Shown here: piece by piece, positions 1 through 11,400 of the stretch | How the letters are laid out: each line of letters begins with the position of its first letter | Numbering within the stretch: position 1 is the first letter of the stretch | Assembly: GCF_052857255.1 (NCBI RefSeq) | Contig: NC_135500.1 | Coordinates: forward strand, 108,451,701-108,515,700 | Length of the DNA stretch: 64,000 bases | Direction: 5' to 3' | Source: Amblyomma americanum | Taxonomy: Eukaryota; Arthropoda; Arachnida; Ixodida; Ixodidae | Notes under the pieces: generated by a model | What the model was told of the DNA's origin: nothing | The model's database searches: none | The model's input: the letters and a program-made list of their open reading frames with translations, nothing else | Translations under genes and position numbers: made by a program

Positions 1-1189
1 TACGTTCCTGTTTATTGATGCTCAGAATGTTCACGTAATGAGCCCGGAATTGCAGCTCGAAGCCGGCCGTGACTTCAGAATCCAATTCAATCCCGTTGTC
101 ATGTACAGAGAACAATTTAACGTGACCCGAAAGGGAAAAAAATATATGAAAGGAAATGAACCTCCGGGCACTGTCTTTTCTTTTTCACTGTGGCAACATC
201 TGGCATGATTTTTTGAGGTCCACATTATCTCAGACAGTCGGTATGTTGGCTGCTTAAATAAAAAAATCCCTCACAGTTTTGTTGAAAAACGGTCACTGCT
301 GACTGTGCAGCTCACTGTCAGCCGTAGGCACGCGCAACAGTTTACAGGCAGCGAACCACGCCGCGTTGTCTGCATGCTGGCTCCGACAGCGTAATGTCAA
401 ATTAACCCGTTAAACACCGGCTTTCGCATAGGCGCTTACGAACGGCGTGCGCATGAGAAAAAAAAAAGAATGTAAATAAAGCAGCAAATCTAACACGTAA
501 ACAATCGAGAGAAGAGGAAAGAGAGAAGCAGGGAGGGAGAGAGGGGAGCGAGGGAATTAAGTCAGGGGACTCGAAAGTCCAGCCGCGTGTCCCACATGGC
601 GCGACAGAGACGTCGACGGGACGTCGGTGACAAGCGGAAGGAATGCAACGAACGCAAAGAAAAGGCCCAAGCGCCCCACCGTCGCGCGGATGCTTCATCT
701 GACAGGTAGCTGAAGCGAAGCGCCAACAACAGACAAAGCCGCACGCATATTACCTGAGATCCAAAGGAAACAGCGAGGAGGGTATAAGAAACGTCCCACT
801 TTCGCGCACTAACGAACTGCGGCCCCAGCGCATACTTCCGCATAAAGGATCGCCTTGTATGCTGCGGTTGGTTTTCTTTTGACACGCTGCTGCCTTGGAG
901 GCGGAAATTACGCCATCGCAGAACAGGCGTCTTGGTAACGCAGCCTGCTCGTCCACGTGAGATTTTGTGCGAACTAGCGCGAGAAGCGTGGCGAATTCTA
1001 GGCGAGCTGTTTTTGAAGCATGCCTACGGTGGAAGTTAATTGTGATTACACCTCTCGCCTTTCTAGCCTAGGTAAAAGACGGAGCGCACATTCATTGTAA
1101 TGCGCGGAATGCGGCAGGCGGACGCCCGCACCTTTTATGTCATTGCGCGGAAAGAAGTGAATGAGCAGTGTGATATTCCTTCACGCTGG
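1..1189. other. Non-repetitive flank, no gene recognised
   Basis: Mixed-composition DNA with only short chance open frames. A purine-rich stretch lies near 500-560. I see no splice-framed exon, RNA gene or transposon end here. Confidence 0.5.
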
Positions 1190-3662
1190 AGATGTTCACT
1201 TTCGCAGGATATCTGATGCATGAGTGCACTTCAGAAAGGCAGCGCAGCCTCAAGCATTTCAGCGTTTGTTCCTTCACCCTGTCATTATACTTTGCTGCAG
1301 CCTATAACAAAGGCCTGTTTGCATTTGATCAGAAAGGGAGCGCAGCGTCAGGCATCACTTCCTTTACCCTGTCTTTGTGCATTGCTGCGGCCTAACTGAG
1401 GCCTGCTTGTATTCGTTGAGAAAAGCAGCGCAGCCTCAGGCATTTCAGCATCAGTCGCTTTACCCAGTCATTGTGCATTGCTGCAGCCTAACTGGGGCCT
1501 GCTTGCATTCGATGAGAAAAGCAGCGCAGCCTCAGGCATTTCAGCATCAGTTCCTTTACCCTGTCATTGTGCATTGCTGCAGCATAACTGGGACCTGCTT
1601 GCATTCGATGAGAAAAGCAGCGCAGCCTCAGGCATTTCAGCATCAGTCCCTTTACCCTGTCACTGAGCATTGCTGCAGCATAACTGGGACCTGCTTGCAT
1701 TCGATGAGAAAAGCAGCGCAGCGCCAGGCATTTCAGCATCAGTCGCTTTACCCTGTCATTGTGCATTGCTGCAGCCTAACTGGGGCCTGCTTGCATTCGA
1801 TGAGAAAAGCAGCGCAGCCTCAGGCATTTCAGCATCAGTTCCTTTACCCTGTCATTGTGCATTGCTGCAGCATAACTGGGACCTGCTTGCATTCGATGAG
1901 AAAAGCAGCGCAGCCTCAGGCATTTCAGCATCAGTTCCTTTACCCTGTCATTGTGCATTGCTGCAGCATAACTGGGACCTGCTTGCATTCGATGAGAAAA
2001 GCAGCGCAGCCTCAGGCATTTCAGCATCAGTCCCTTTACCCTGTCACTGTGCATTGCTGCAGCATAACTGGGACCTGCTTGCATTCGATGAGAAAAGCAG
2101 CGCAGCGCCAGGCATTTCAGCATCAGTCGCTTTACCCAGTCATTGTGCATTGCTGCAGTCTAACTGGGGCCTGCTTGCATTCGATGAGAAAAGCAGCGCA
2201 GCCTCAGGCATTTCAGCATCAGTTCCTTTACCCTGTCATTGTGCATTGCTGCAGCATAACTGGGACCTGCTTGCATTCGATGAGAAAAGCAGCGCAGCCT
2301 CAGGCATTTCAGCATCAGTCCCTTTACCCTGTCACTGTGCATTGCTGCAGCATAACTGGGACCTGCTTGCATTCGATGAGAAAAGCAGCGCAGCGCCAGG
2401 CATTTCAGCATCAGTCGCTTTACCCAGTCATTGTGCATTGCTGCAGCCTAACTGGGGCCTGCTTGCATTCGATGAGAAAAGCAGCGCAGCCTCAGGCATT
2501 TCAGCATCAGTTCCTTTACCCTGTCATTGTGCATTGCTGCAGCATAACTGGGACCTGCTTGCATTCGATGAGAAAAGCAGCGCAGCCTCAGGCATTTCAG
2601 CATCAGTCCCTTTACCCTGTCACTGTGCATTGCTGCAGCATAACTGGGACCTGCTTGCATTCGATGAGAAAAGCAGCGCAGCCTCAGGCATTTCAGCATC
2701 AGTCCCTTTACCCTGTCACTGTGCATTGCTGCAGCATAACTGGGACCTGCTTGCATTCGATGAGAAAAGCAGCGCAGCCTCAGGCATTTCAGCATCAGTC
2801 CCTTTACCCTGTCACTGTGCATTGCTGCAGCATAACTGGGACCTGCTTGCATTCGATGAGAAAAGCAGCGCAGCACCAGGCATTTCAGCATCAGTCCCTT
2901 TACCCTGTCATTGTGCATTGCTGCAGCCTAACTGGGGCTTGCTTGCATTCGATGAGAAAAGCAGCGCAGCCTCAGGCATTTCAGCATCAGTTCCTTTACC
3001 CTGGCATTGTGCATTGCTGCAGCATAACTGGGACCTGCTTGCATTCGATGAGAAAAGCAGCGCAGCCTCAGGCATTTCAGCATTAGGTCCTTCACCCTGG
3101 CATTGTGCATTGCTGCAGCCTGAGGCCTGCTTGGATTCGATGAGAAAAGCAGCGCAGCCTCAGGCATTTCAGCATTAGGTCCTTCACCCTGGCATTGTGC
3201 ATTGCTGCAGCCTGAGGCCTGCTTGGATTCGATGAGAAAAGCAGCGCAGCCTCAGGCATTTCAGAATTAGTTTCTTCACCCGGGTATTGTGTACTGCTTC
3301 AGCATAACTGAGGCATTTTGCTATTGATGAGATAGACAGCGTACCCTTAGGCATTTCAGCATTTGTTCTTTTACCCTGGTATTGTGCACTGCTGCAGCAA
3401 AACTGAGGCATGCATGCATGCATAATATGATCAGAATGGCAGCGCATCCTAAGGAATTTCAGCATTTGTTTCTTCATCCTGGTATTGAGCACTTCTGCAG
3501 CGTAACAGAGGCCTGCATGCACTTGATGAGAAAGGCAGCACAGCCTCAAGCATTTCAGCATTATTTCTTAATTCTGCTATTCTGCACTGCTCGGTCATAT
3601 CTGAGGACTGCATCCATTTTACCAGAAAGACAGCGCAGTACAAGCATTTCAGCATTAGGGAG
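1190..3662. repeat. 96-bp minisatellite with higher-order structure
   Basis: About 25 tandem units. In the core (about 1380-3110) the period is exactly 96 bp; for example the motif GCATTGCTGCAG recurs at 2627 and 2723. Units fall into classes by a few diagnostic positions: the 'CTAACTGGGGCC' class, the 'CATAACTGGGACC' class, and a 'GCGCCAGG' variant that usually closes a block. Blocks begin at about 1478, 1766, 2150, 2438 and 2918 and hold 3, 4, 3, 5 and then 2 or more units. Units at both edges (1190-1380 and 3110-3662) are diverged, and the ones just after 3110 are shortened to about 91 bp. Because 96 is divisible by 3, frames on both strands stay open for hundreds of codons. These are probably not genes. 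Confidence 0.95.
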
Positions 3663-4789
3663 TTTCTAATTTCTCCATTTGTTAGTTAGCTATTGTTGTC
3701 TGAAGATTTTCAATGATCATTGTTCCTAGCTCGGGTCCCACACGTGAAAAAACAAGTAATTGAAAAAAAGGAAAACAGACTGCGCACACTGCCTATTATT
3801 TGAGCAATGAATGTTCATCTTTTAGGTAGGTTTAAGGTGTATACTTCTCTTTGCGTCCAAATTGTGTACCTTGGTAGCTTCGGCATGCTTTCCAAAGCAT
3901 AGGGTGTCGCCAATAGTCAAATGTCTGCACTCGAAATCGATTTATTGGAGCCGGCTCTATCCGCCTACAGTGTCAGTGTTCCCACAGCGGAATAGAGACA
4001 AAGGAGCCTCTGATCATCTTTTCTCGAGATATTAATCTGACGTCAGGACCTCTGCATAGCTTATTAGCCCCTTCGTTTCCAGCTACAAATTTCAGCTCTC
4101 GCAACGAACGACGCGCAATCTTCGATATCAAGGAAACCGCAATCTACTTCCGCTTTCCCCGCTATGATCGAACACGTATCTCGAGAGATCCTCACGCGAG
4201 GCTGCACGCTTCGCGCTGCGCACGCTGCATCCGTGCGCGCCCCGTCGGTTTGCAAAATTGAGCACATTGTATCAAAGCTGCGGTTGAAGTACGCGTGACC
4301 CGTCAGTGCAGCGGCCGCGAACTTGGGCGGCTCGGGTCCGCCTCGCCCCCCCTTTGGCGTCCATTGTTTCGCTGTCGTCCGGTCGTCCAACAATCCAGTC
4401 CGGCAGTGCCGTGTTGCGCCGGACGCGAGAGCTTGGAGAACCTGCAGTATCCTACGGGCAGTCGCTTATTTGGCGTGGCCAAACCATGCGTCATTTCGCG
4501 GGCATAGCTGTCACAGTAAATCCGCCGACTGGTATACAGTGCAGCGCGGCAGTCTTCGCACTCTTTTTGCTAAGAAAGAGACGCAGTGTGTGTTTGCTTT
4601 TGTAAATGCCGCCCTCTCCGCCGCCCTGCGTATAGTTGTCATCTGGCTATACAATCGCGAGAGTTGCGCGCAGCTGCGCGACGCGGAACTGTCGGAAACG
4701 ACCGCATTCCGTTGTGCAGAAAGAATACGACTGCGTGTGAACCTGGTCCTGTTTGCTTTTGTCCGACGTTTATTACTGTTCACCGCCAT
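3663..4789. other. Unique DNA with a CpG-rich stretch
   Basis: No gene or complete transposon recognised. The part from about 4060 to 4560 is CpG-rich and open in several overlapping frames, as expected of GC-rich non-coding DNA. No frame shows a recognisable domain. Confidence 0.4.
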
Positions 4790-4930
4790 CGTCATAATCA
4801 GTCAGAGGCCTTTGTCCAGCCGTGGACAAAGGCCTCTCCAATCTGTCTCTATAATTACTCCTATCCTGATTCAGCCGCAGCTACTCATACGACCAAATCT
4901 CCCAACCTCATCTTCTTGCTCATTCGATTC
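4790..4930 (-). mobile_element. 3' end fragment of an RTE-like LINE
   Basis: The stretch beginning 'CATAATCAGTCAGAGGCC' and running through 'CTCCAATCTGTC' and 'CCTATCCT' matches, with divergence, the 3' end of the longer LINE copy at 22150-23062. It contains a perfect hairpin with 15-bp arms at 4804-4818 and 4823-4837 and a 4-nt loop (GCCG). Only the extreme 3' end is present, as expected of a strongly 5'-truncated retroposed copy. Confidence 0.55.
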
Positions 4931-4980
4931 TCTTTCGCTCCGCACCACGCTTTCCTTCCTTTGACTCCTCTTTGCGACAG

Positions 4981-4988
4981 TATATAAA
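4981..4988 (+). promoter_or_regulatory. Isolated TATA-like box
   Basis: TATATAAA sits in the context GACAG-TATATAAA-GCG, a good match to an RNA polymerase II TATA box. No initiator or downstream gene could be recognised, so function is only possible. Confidence 0.2.
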
Positions 4989-5364
4989 GCGTTGTCTGTA
5001 ATTTTTTCCGCGCATTACATACCCTATCGAAACCCATTTCAAAGCCTTGATTTTATCTAGAATACAATTAACCTGGACTCACGTTCTTCTTTTTTCGGTC
5101 CCTCAACTTTGTATTTATTGTTGGCAACATGTATTGAGTGGGCACGACGTAATTAATCTAAGCCCAGTCAGTCAATTTTCTCTATTAAGGTTTTGAAAAA
5201 TTTGATCAGAAAAGTGGCCACATTACTGGTAATCATGGGCATGTAGGTTTCCGCACTGCGCATTGGCCGAGGAGAAAAGAGAGAAGCTGAAGGTAAAAAT
5301 TAAACAATGTAAACAAGGCCCAAAAAAGGTTCTCTTCCCATATTACGAGCAGACATGACTTGGC

Positions 5365-5477
5365 ATGTACAGAATAATAAAAAGTATCTAGTTCAAGTTC
5401 TAATACATATACTGTGACAGCTTTCGCGGTAAAATGTTTAGAGCTTGAACTAGGTACTTCTATTATTCTTTTACATC
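5365..5477. repeat. Imperfect hairpin of about 113 nt
   Basis: An arm of about 35-40 nt (about 5365-5403) containing GTATCTAGTTCAAG pairs with an arm at about 5437-5477 containing CTTGAACTAGGTAC. There are scattered mismatches and a loop of about 33 nt. Size and stem length fit either a small MITE or a miRNA-precursor-like fold. The loop motif AGCTTTCGC recurs at about 5911, which favours a dispersed repeat. Confidence 0.5.
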
Positions 5478-6178
5478 TACGGTTTAGCAATACAGCCCCG
5501 CATTACATCGTGCAATCTGCAGCGTCAACCTAACAGCTTTGATGAATTAGTAGAATAAATTAATTGTGGTCAAATTAAATGGCCGCCACCTTCCACGGTG
5601 GGCAGGTGGCAGAGTGGTGAGAGTAAAATCCTCCTCTTCATTTATAGGGAAGCGGAAGGAGACGAGAAGTGCGAGAGGGACGCGAGAGAGTGATAGGTGG
5701 TAGGCGACGACCGGGTGTCCTATAGTGGCTGTTATGTCGAGGGCAGTCGAGAACGGAAGAATGCACTACCTGAAGGTGGCTGCCACGGTAAGAACTCAGA
5801 GTGTGGGCACCGTGGAAGGAGGAGGCTGTGACGAGGGAGGAAGCATTAGCAGCCTGGTCATATTTCCTCGGCATAATGTAGGGCGATATGGCTAAACCAA
5901 AGCTATAACAGCTTTCGCCGGTTTATGCGCTAAGTCCGTAAGTCTATCTATACAATTTTTTCAGGGTGAAATAATTACCAGTGCATTCCTTTGTTTACCT
6001 TGACAAGCACTGCTGTCCTCTTGATTCTTCTAATGAGACCATTACTTCACTCGATCATTCAAGTGCAATTTCAAAATCAATTAAAACGTCACACGCCGCT
6101 CGGCTGTACTGCGATAGCCCAATCAGTCAGTATTGTTGCCTCGCCTTGAAGGTGTTTGTACAACTCACACTTACGTTA
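5478..6178. other. Intergenic DNA with possible SINE debris
   Basis: The short segment at about 5578-5612, containing CCACGGTGGGCAG, resembles the body of the SINE at 33903-34135. The rest is purine-rich (5640-5880) or ordinary AT-rich DNA. The last four bases, GTTA at 6175-6178, are the left target-site duplication of the retrotransposon that follows. Confidence 0.4.
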
Positions 6179-7340
6179 TGTGACATTCCGTGTGTGCTAC
6201 GAGGATCCACGTTCGACGGCGCGGCGTAGACGGAGACCCGTGACAGCGGCATCATCAATTACCCAGCCATGCTCTTTGAGTGACGACCAGAACAACCGGA
6301 CCCGCCGCCGCCCCGGGGAAACAGGCTTTATCCTCCCCAATTTCCGGGCACATTCCAGGACAAGGGAGCTGTCAGCGGGCCAGAGCACGCCGTACCACAG
6401 CCGACGCTATGCGCTACCGCGAAGACAACATTCTTTCCCTCCTCCCCCTTTGTCGTGGGCTATCGCCGGGAAGGCACCCACAGCTTCCCAGAAGGGCCGT
6501 GACGGACACCTGTCAGACAGACAGGCAGTACTCGCCAAGAATGTGGAAAGACAGGCGCTAGTGAATTAGCTCCGAAGAGAGAGCCTGTGTATACTCTCAC
6601 TTGAGAGAGAGTGGTGGCGTTTTTGTTGTTTATTTAGTTTGTATTGTTAACAGACTCTGGGTTCGAGGCTAAGCCCAACCCAAGGGGTGGTCCCCATCTC
6701 GCATGTTATTTTGGATTGGAGAATTGATGCTTTGGGCGGGCCACTGAAAATGACCGCCCTTAGTCCTTTGTTAATCAAGTGCTTAAAAGCGCATGTAAAC
6801 AGATGCAGTCCAGTCTGAGCTGGGGCTCCATGCTTAGCATGTAATGTGATGCTACTTAGGCACTAACCTGCCCGGTCGATGAGTAAAGTGGTGCAAAGTT
6901 TGTTCTTTTGTAAATTCAGTTCTGCTTTTTCCAGTTTAACTCTCTGTATATGTATGTTGTAAAATTATGCTCTGCTGTCATCATCTACAAGCTCGCCTCC
7001 TGTTCATCTTCCAAGCCGAACGACACTAGAGGAAGGGTTTGTGAACCATCCTCGAAGAAACGGAAGAAGAACGCTCAGGACGACATCGTTCGCCAAGAGG
7101 GCCTTCAGCGCCGAAGCTCGACGGCGTGCAGCTTCTGCCAGCAACCGCTCGAGCCCAACTCCGGAGCCACTCCATCACCACCATGAAGTCGTCGGCACGT
7201 AAGCTCGGACGCCCCAGCCTCTGATGTATAATCTTAATCATGTGTAATTATTGAATATACCTGTTTGTTTAAATTGAGCCATACGGTGTCTCTTTGCCTC
7301 TCCGTCCCGTGTGGACCTGCGCATTATGGGGGTCATCACA
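6179..7340 (+). repeat. 5' LTR of the gypsy element
   Basis: This 1162-bp LTR begins TGTGACATTCCG and ends GGTCATCACA, so it has the standard TG...CA ends. It is collinear with the copy at 12817-13978, with substitutions at about five sites (for example A at 6387 against G at 13025) and no length difference. It should carry the promoter and RNA start; no strong TATA or AATAAA signal stood out. Confidence 0.95.
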
Positions 7341-7341
7341 C

Positions 7342-7357
7342 TGGTGTCAGAAGTGGG
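7342..7357 (+). other. Primer binding site, tRNA-Leu type
   Basis: TGGTGTCAGAAGTGGG starts one base after the 5' LTR. It is complementary to the 3' end, including CCA, of animal tRNA-Leu as I recall that sequence. Reverse transcription would start here. The match is 16 nt and breaks at the next base. Confidence 0.8.
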
Positions 7358-7494
7358 GTCTCAAAAGCAAATGTCCTCTGAATGCGGTGACATTCATGAC
7401 TTCAAAATTGTAATCAAAAGGGAATCACGGGACTGATTGTGGGACTTTTACCCCCATTTGAGAGGCTTGAGGCACTGGAGGGCTTGAAAAAAAA

Positions 7495-8436
7495 ATGACT
7501 GTATCTGAGGGAGCTCCCACTCCACAGCCGTCGCTCGGAGCAAGCATGCTGGCATTAGGAAGCGCCATTCCGACGTTTACGGGAGATAAGACAGGGGTTC
7601 CAATCTGCGATTTCTTTTCCATGCTAGAAGAGATTGAGAAAATGGGGGGATGGTCCGATGCTCAAATGCTGGGAATGGCGAGGTGTAAGATGGCAGGAGC
7701 TGCTCATGATTTTGCCTGGCGAGACGAAAAAGTAAAATCCACAAAATCATTTGCGGAATTTAAGAAGCTCGCGTTTGAGCATTTCGACACTGAACCACGT
7801 CACGTGCGGGTACAGAGGTTCCGTGACGCCGGACAGATGGTAGGGGAGGACGTGCGAACATTTGCGTCGCGGCTTCAGCGCCTAGCACGCGATACGTTAA
7901 GCAGGGAGGAGGAAGGAGACCAGCTAAGGAAGAAATACGGGGAGGATATACTTAAAGAGGAAATGACCGCTTTGTTCGTGGCTGGTCTGCAAGACCCCGT
8001 GCGCCGGTTCGTGCTCTCGCGCAAGCCGAGCAATTTCGACCAAGCCGTGGAGGCCGCATTGGATGAGGAACAAAATGAGGCGTTAACGACAGCCGCAGCG
8101 AGAGTACGCGTCATAGAGAGAGCGGTGCTCAACCCTGAGGTTGCTCTCTTTACAGAGCGGTTAGATCGCTTAGAACAGCTGCTATCTCAGCAGGTAGAAT
8201 GCCAGGTTGAAGCGCGCGCTCAACAGCGCCCATTCGCTGGAAACCGGAGACCGCCACAAAGCTACAGGCGCGGTATGCGAGATTTTGAAGAAATCGTATG
8301 CTTCGCTTGCCAGGGTCGCGGACACATCGCCAGGTTCTGCCAAAACGTGCGCCGTGGGGAGCCACAAAGAGAAGCAGGCGAGACACGCCCTAAGCAAGCC
8401 TACAGCGGGGCTCCAGATACCGAGTCAAAAAACTAG
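7495..8436 (+). CDS. gag: Gag polyprotein of the gypsy element
   Basis: A 313-residue structural protein that would assemble the cytoplasmic particle and package element RNA. The first ATG, at 7495, follows a run of A's and a leader of about 150 nt after the LTR. The N-terminal two-thirds has the helical, tryptophan-containing character of retrotransposon Gag capsid regions. A single CCHC zinc knuckle (C-X2-C-X4-H-X4-C) lies at residues 269-282 and would bind nucleic acid. A glutamine/arginine-rich basic stretch precedes it. The frame ends in a TAG placed immediately after the frameshift heptamer. That is the expected arrangement for making much Gag and little Gag-Pol. The family call is firm; exact capsid boundaries are not visible by eye. 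Confidence 0.93.
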   Translation: MTVSEGAPTPQPSLGASMLALGSAIPTFTGDKTGVPICDFFSMLEEIEKMGGWSDAQMLGMARCKMAGAAHDFAWRDEKVKSTKSFAEFKKLAFEHFDTEPRHVRVQRFRDAGQMVGEDVRTFASRLQRLARDTLSREEEGDQLRKKYGEDILKEEMTALFVAGLQDPVRRFVLSRKPSNFDQAVEAALDEEQNEALTTAAARVRVIERAVLNPEVALFTERLDRLEQLLSQQVECQVEARAQQRPFAGNRRPPQSYRRGMRDFEEIVCFACQGRGHIARFCQNVRRGEPQREAGETRPKQAYSGAPDTESKN

Positions 8437-8470
8437 TTAGTCCTCCCCAGCCTGAGGAGCGTGGGGAGGG
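8427..8470 (+). promoter_or_regulatory. Programmed -1 frameshift signal at gag/pol
   Basis: The heptamer AAAAAAC at 8427-8433 is in the correct phase for gag (A AAA AAC) and is followed directly by the gag TAG at 8434-8436. After an 8-nt spacer a perfect 8-bp stem forms between CCTCCCCA (8442-8449) and TGGGGAGG (8462-8469), with a 12-nt loop; a T-G wobble can extend it to 9 bp. The pol frame is the -1 frame and is open from 8394, giving an overlap of 43 nt. Slippery site, spacing and GC-rich stem all fit classical -1 ribosomal frameshifting. Any pseudoknot partner is not obvious. Confidence 0.88.
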
Positions 8471-11400
8471 AGCAGTAGATGATGAGGTGGTGGTAGTTTG
8501 TGTGGCCGACGAGGCATGCCCTGTTGTGCGTTGCAAGTTAAATGGTTGTTGTATGGAATTGTTGATAGATACGGGGTCAAAGGTGACATTGCTTAAGGAG
8601 AGCAGTTTTAACACGCTTCGAAGGAAGGGGGACCGCGAGGTGTTGGAAGCGTCTGGTGGTATGGCAACCAAATTTGTAGGCATAACGGGGGATCCTCTTG
8701 GCATAAGTGGACTCTACCGGTTACACTTCTCCCTCGGCGGAATTGCATTGGAGCACCCCTGCTACGTATGCCCGGACACGGTGTCTCTGCCAAACGGAGT
8801 GTCAGGTATATTAGGGCAGGATTTTTTGAGAAAAGGGAAGGTAGTAGTCTCATTCTCTGAGGAAGAGGTTAATGCGGGCGGCTCAAAAGTTCCGTTTTTG
8901 AACAGGAGAGGGGCTGAGATTCGCATTACCGATATTGACACCCGTCAAACAGTGGGATCATTGGAGAAGGTATATTCGCGGGTTGCCGTCCGGCTGGTCG
9001 AGGAGGCGGTCGTCCTTCCTTGGTCGGAGCACATTTTGTACGCGTTTGTGCCTTCAGATGTAGAGAGCGGCGCCGTGGGAGTGCTTGAGCCGGTCGACTC
9101 TCTCAGCAATGGCCTGAAGGCAGCCGCGTGCCTCGTGACAGTTAATGACGCCCACAGAGTGCCGCTACGGGTGGTTAACTGTAGCCAGCAACCACTGAGC
9201 CTTCCCAAGAACAAAACATTGGCTTTCTTCACCTCTGCGATAGAGCAACGTGAGCCCACCGATACGGTACTCGCAACTGTAGAGCATGCTAGTCCTTCGG
9301 CTGCTCCAAAGGTGTCGTTCGATCTTTCTCACGTAAAATCCAGGGAGAGGGAGGCTCTGGCTGGTTTGCTGAACGACTACTCGGAGGTATTCGCCGCGTC
9401 CAACCTGGATTTGGGCTGCTGTGGCGTTATAAAGCACAGGATAGAAACCGGCACTTCATCGCCCGTTTACCAGCGTGCGTACAGGATTCCTTACTCCCAA
9501 CGTGAGGAGATGGAGCGGCAGGTGCAGGACCTGATTGATCACGGCATTGTCGAACACTCAAAGTCACCCTGGGGAGCACCAGCACTATTGGTGGAAAAGC
9601 CAGATGGCTCGTATCGATTGGTAGTGGACTACCGCAAACTAAATGCCGTAACTCGCATCGATCCATACCCCATCCCCAATATACAGGAGACGCTTTCTCA
9701 GCTGGGCTCTGCCAGGTACTTCACGGTAGTGGACATGGCGGCGGGATTCTGGCAGATAGCAATGGATCCGGCAGATGCCGAGAAAACGGCATTCAACACG
9801 CCCTCAGGGCACTATGAATGGAAAAGAATGCCGATGGGTCTGGCCAACAGCCCTGCTGTCTGGCAGAGAACCGCTGATGTTATCTTGGCAGGTCTTCTGG
9901 GGAGGCTGTGCTTCGGGTATATGGATGACATTATCATATACAGTGACAGTTTTGATAACCATTTGCGCGATATTGAGCAGGTTTTGGTGCGACTAAGAGC
10001 AGCGGGTCTCAAGCTGAAGCCCTCTAAGTGCCAATTCCTCAAAAACGAGGTGAAATACCTCGGGCACGTTGTTTCAGCTGACGGCGTGCGACCGGACCCT
10101 GAGAAACTAAGGTGTGTCTCGGATTTTCCATCCCCGACTAGCGTCCGCCAGGTCCGGCAGTTTCTCGGCCTGATCGGTTACTACCGAAGGCACATAGAGG
10201 AGTTCGCCAAGCTCGCTAAGCCGCTCACCGCCTTAACAGCCAAAAATGTCGCCTTTCGCTGGGACAAAAACGCGGAGGATGCTTTTGGGGCCCTGAAAAG
10301 GAAGCTAATGAGTGCACCGCTGTTGCGCCACCCGGATTTTAATTTGCCCTTCGTTATGGCCACAGATGCGTCGAAGTTCGCAGTTGGTGTCGTGCTATCT
10401 CAGGTTATCGAGGGCAAAGAACATCCCGTTGCTTTTGCTAGCCGACAGCTGAGCCCCACAGAGCAAAAGTACGGAGCTACGGAAAGGGAGTGCCTCGCCG
10501 TTGTCTGGGCAGTAAAGCACTTCAGATGCTACCTTTACGGCCGCAAATTCAAGCTAGTCACAGACTGCCATCCTCTGAAATGGGTGATGAGTGTCAGGGA
10601 CCCTAGCTCGCGACTCGCTAGATGGAATCTACACCTGCAGGAATACTGCTTTGAAGTTGAGCACAAGTCAGGAAAGACACATCTGAATGCTGATGCACTC
10701 AGCCGCACAGCTGCCGTGGCAGCTATAGATGAGTTTGTCCCCGTAGTCGACCCCGCCGAATTACGCACAGAGCAGTGCAAAGATCCGGACCTGAAGCGAA
10801 TAATCGAAAGCTTAGAGGACGCACCGTCTCACCCCGAACAGCTAGGTTATTTCATTGGCAAAGACGGCACCCTGTGTCGGCGCACGAGGCCAACCAGGAA
10901 AGGGAGACCAGAGAAAACCGCTTGGGAGAGAGTCGTCATACCTCGGTCGTGGACAGAAAGGGTTCTTCGCGCGTTTCACGATGCGCCATGCGCCGGTCAT
11001 TTTGGCGTAGCGAAGACACGCAGGCGTGTGGAGCGTTTGTACTTTTGGAGTGGCATGCGACAGGATGTTAGAGACTACTGTGCGAAGTGTCATTCCTGTC
11101 TCGAAAGAAAAACACCCAAGGGACGAAGACCAGCTCCAATTCAGCCGTTCCCTGAGCTTTCGGCTCCCTTCGAGCGGACAGGTATGGACATAATGGGCCC
11201 ATTGCCCACGACCACTTCCGGAAACAAGTACATTTTAGTATTTGTCGATCACCTTTCAAAATACGCGGAAGCGGTAGCACTCCCAGATCAGAAGGCAGAC
11301 ACGGTTGCAAGAGCATTTGTCGAACAGATCGTGCTCCGACATGGACCCCCGAGGCAACTCTTGACAGATCGGGGAACGAACTTCGTGTCGCAGCTAATGA

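Noticed and set aside
1377..3178. 569- and 502-codon plus-strand frames
   Set aside because: They arise from a 96-bp tandem repeat, a multiple of three. Several frames on both strands are equally open and no frame is favoured by the variation seen.
1190..3662. CRISPR array
   Set aside because: No unique spacers. The whole 96-bp unit repeats, and the DNA is eukaryotic.
7950..8400. Minus-strand frames inside gag
   Set aside because: Shadows of the intact gag frame, with no independent support.
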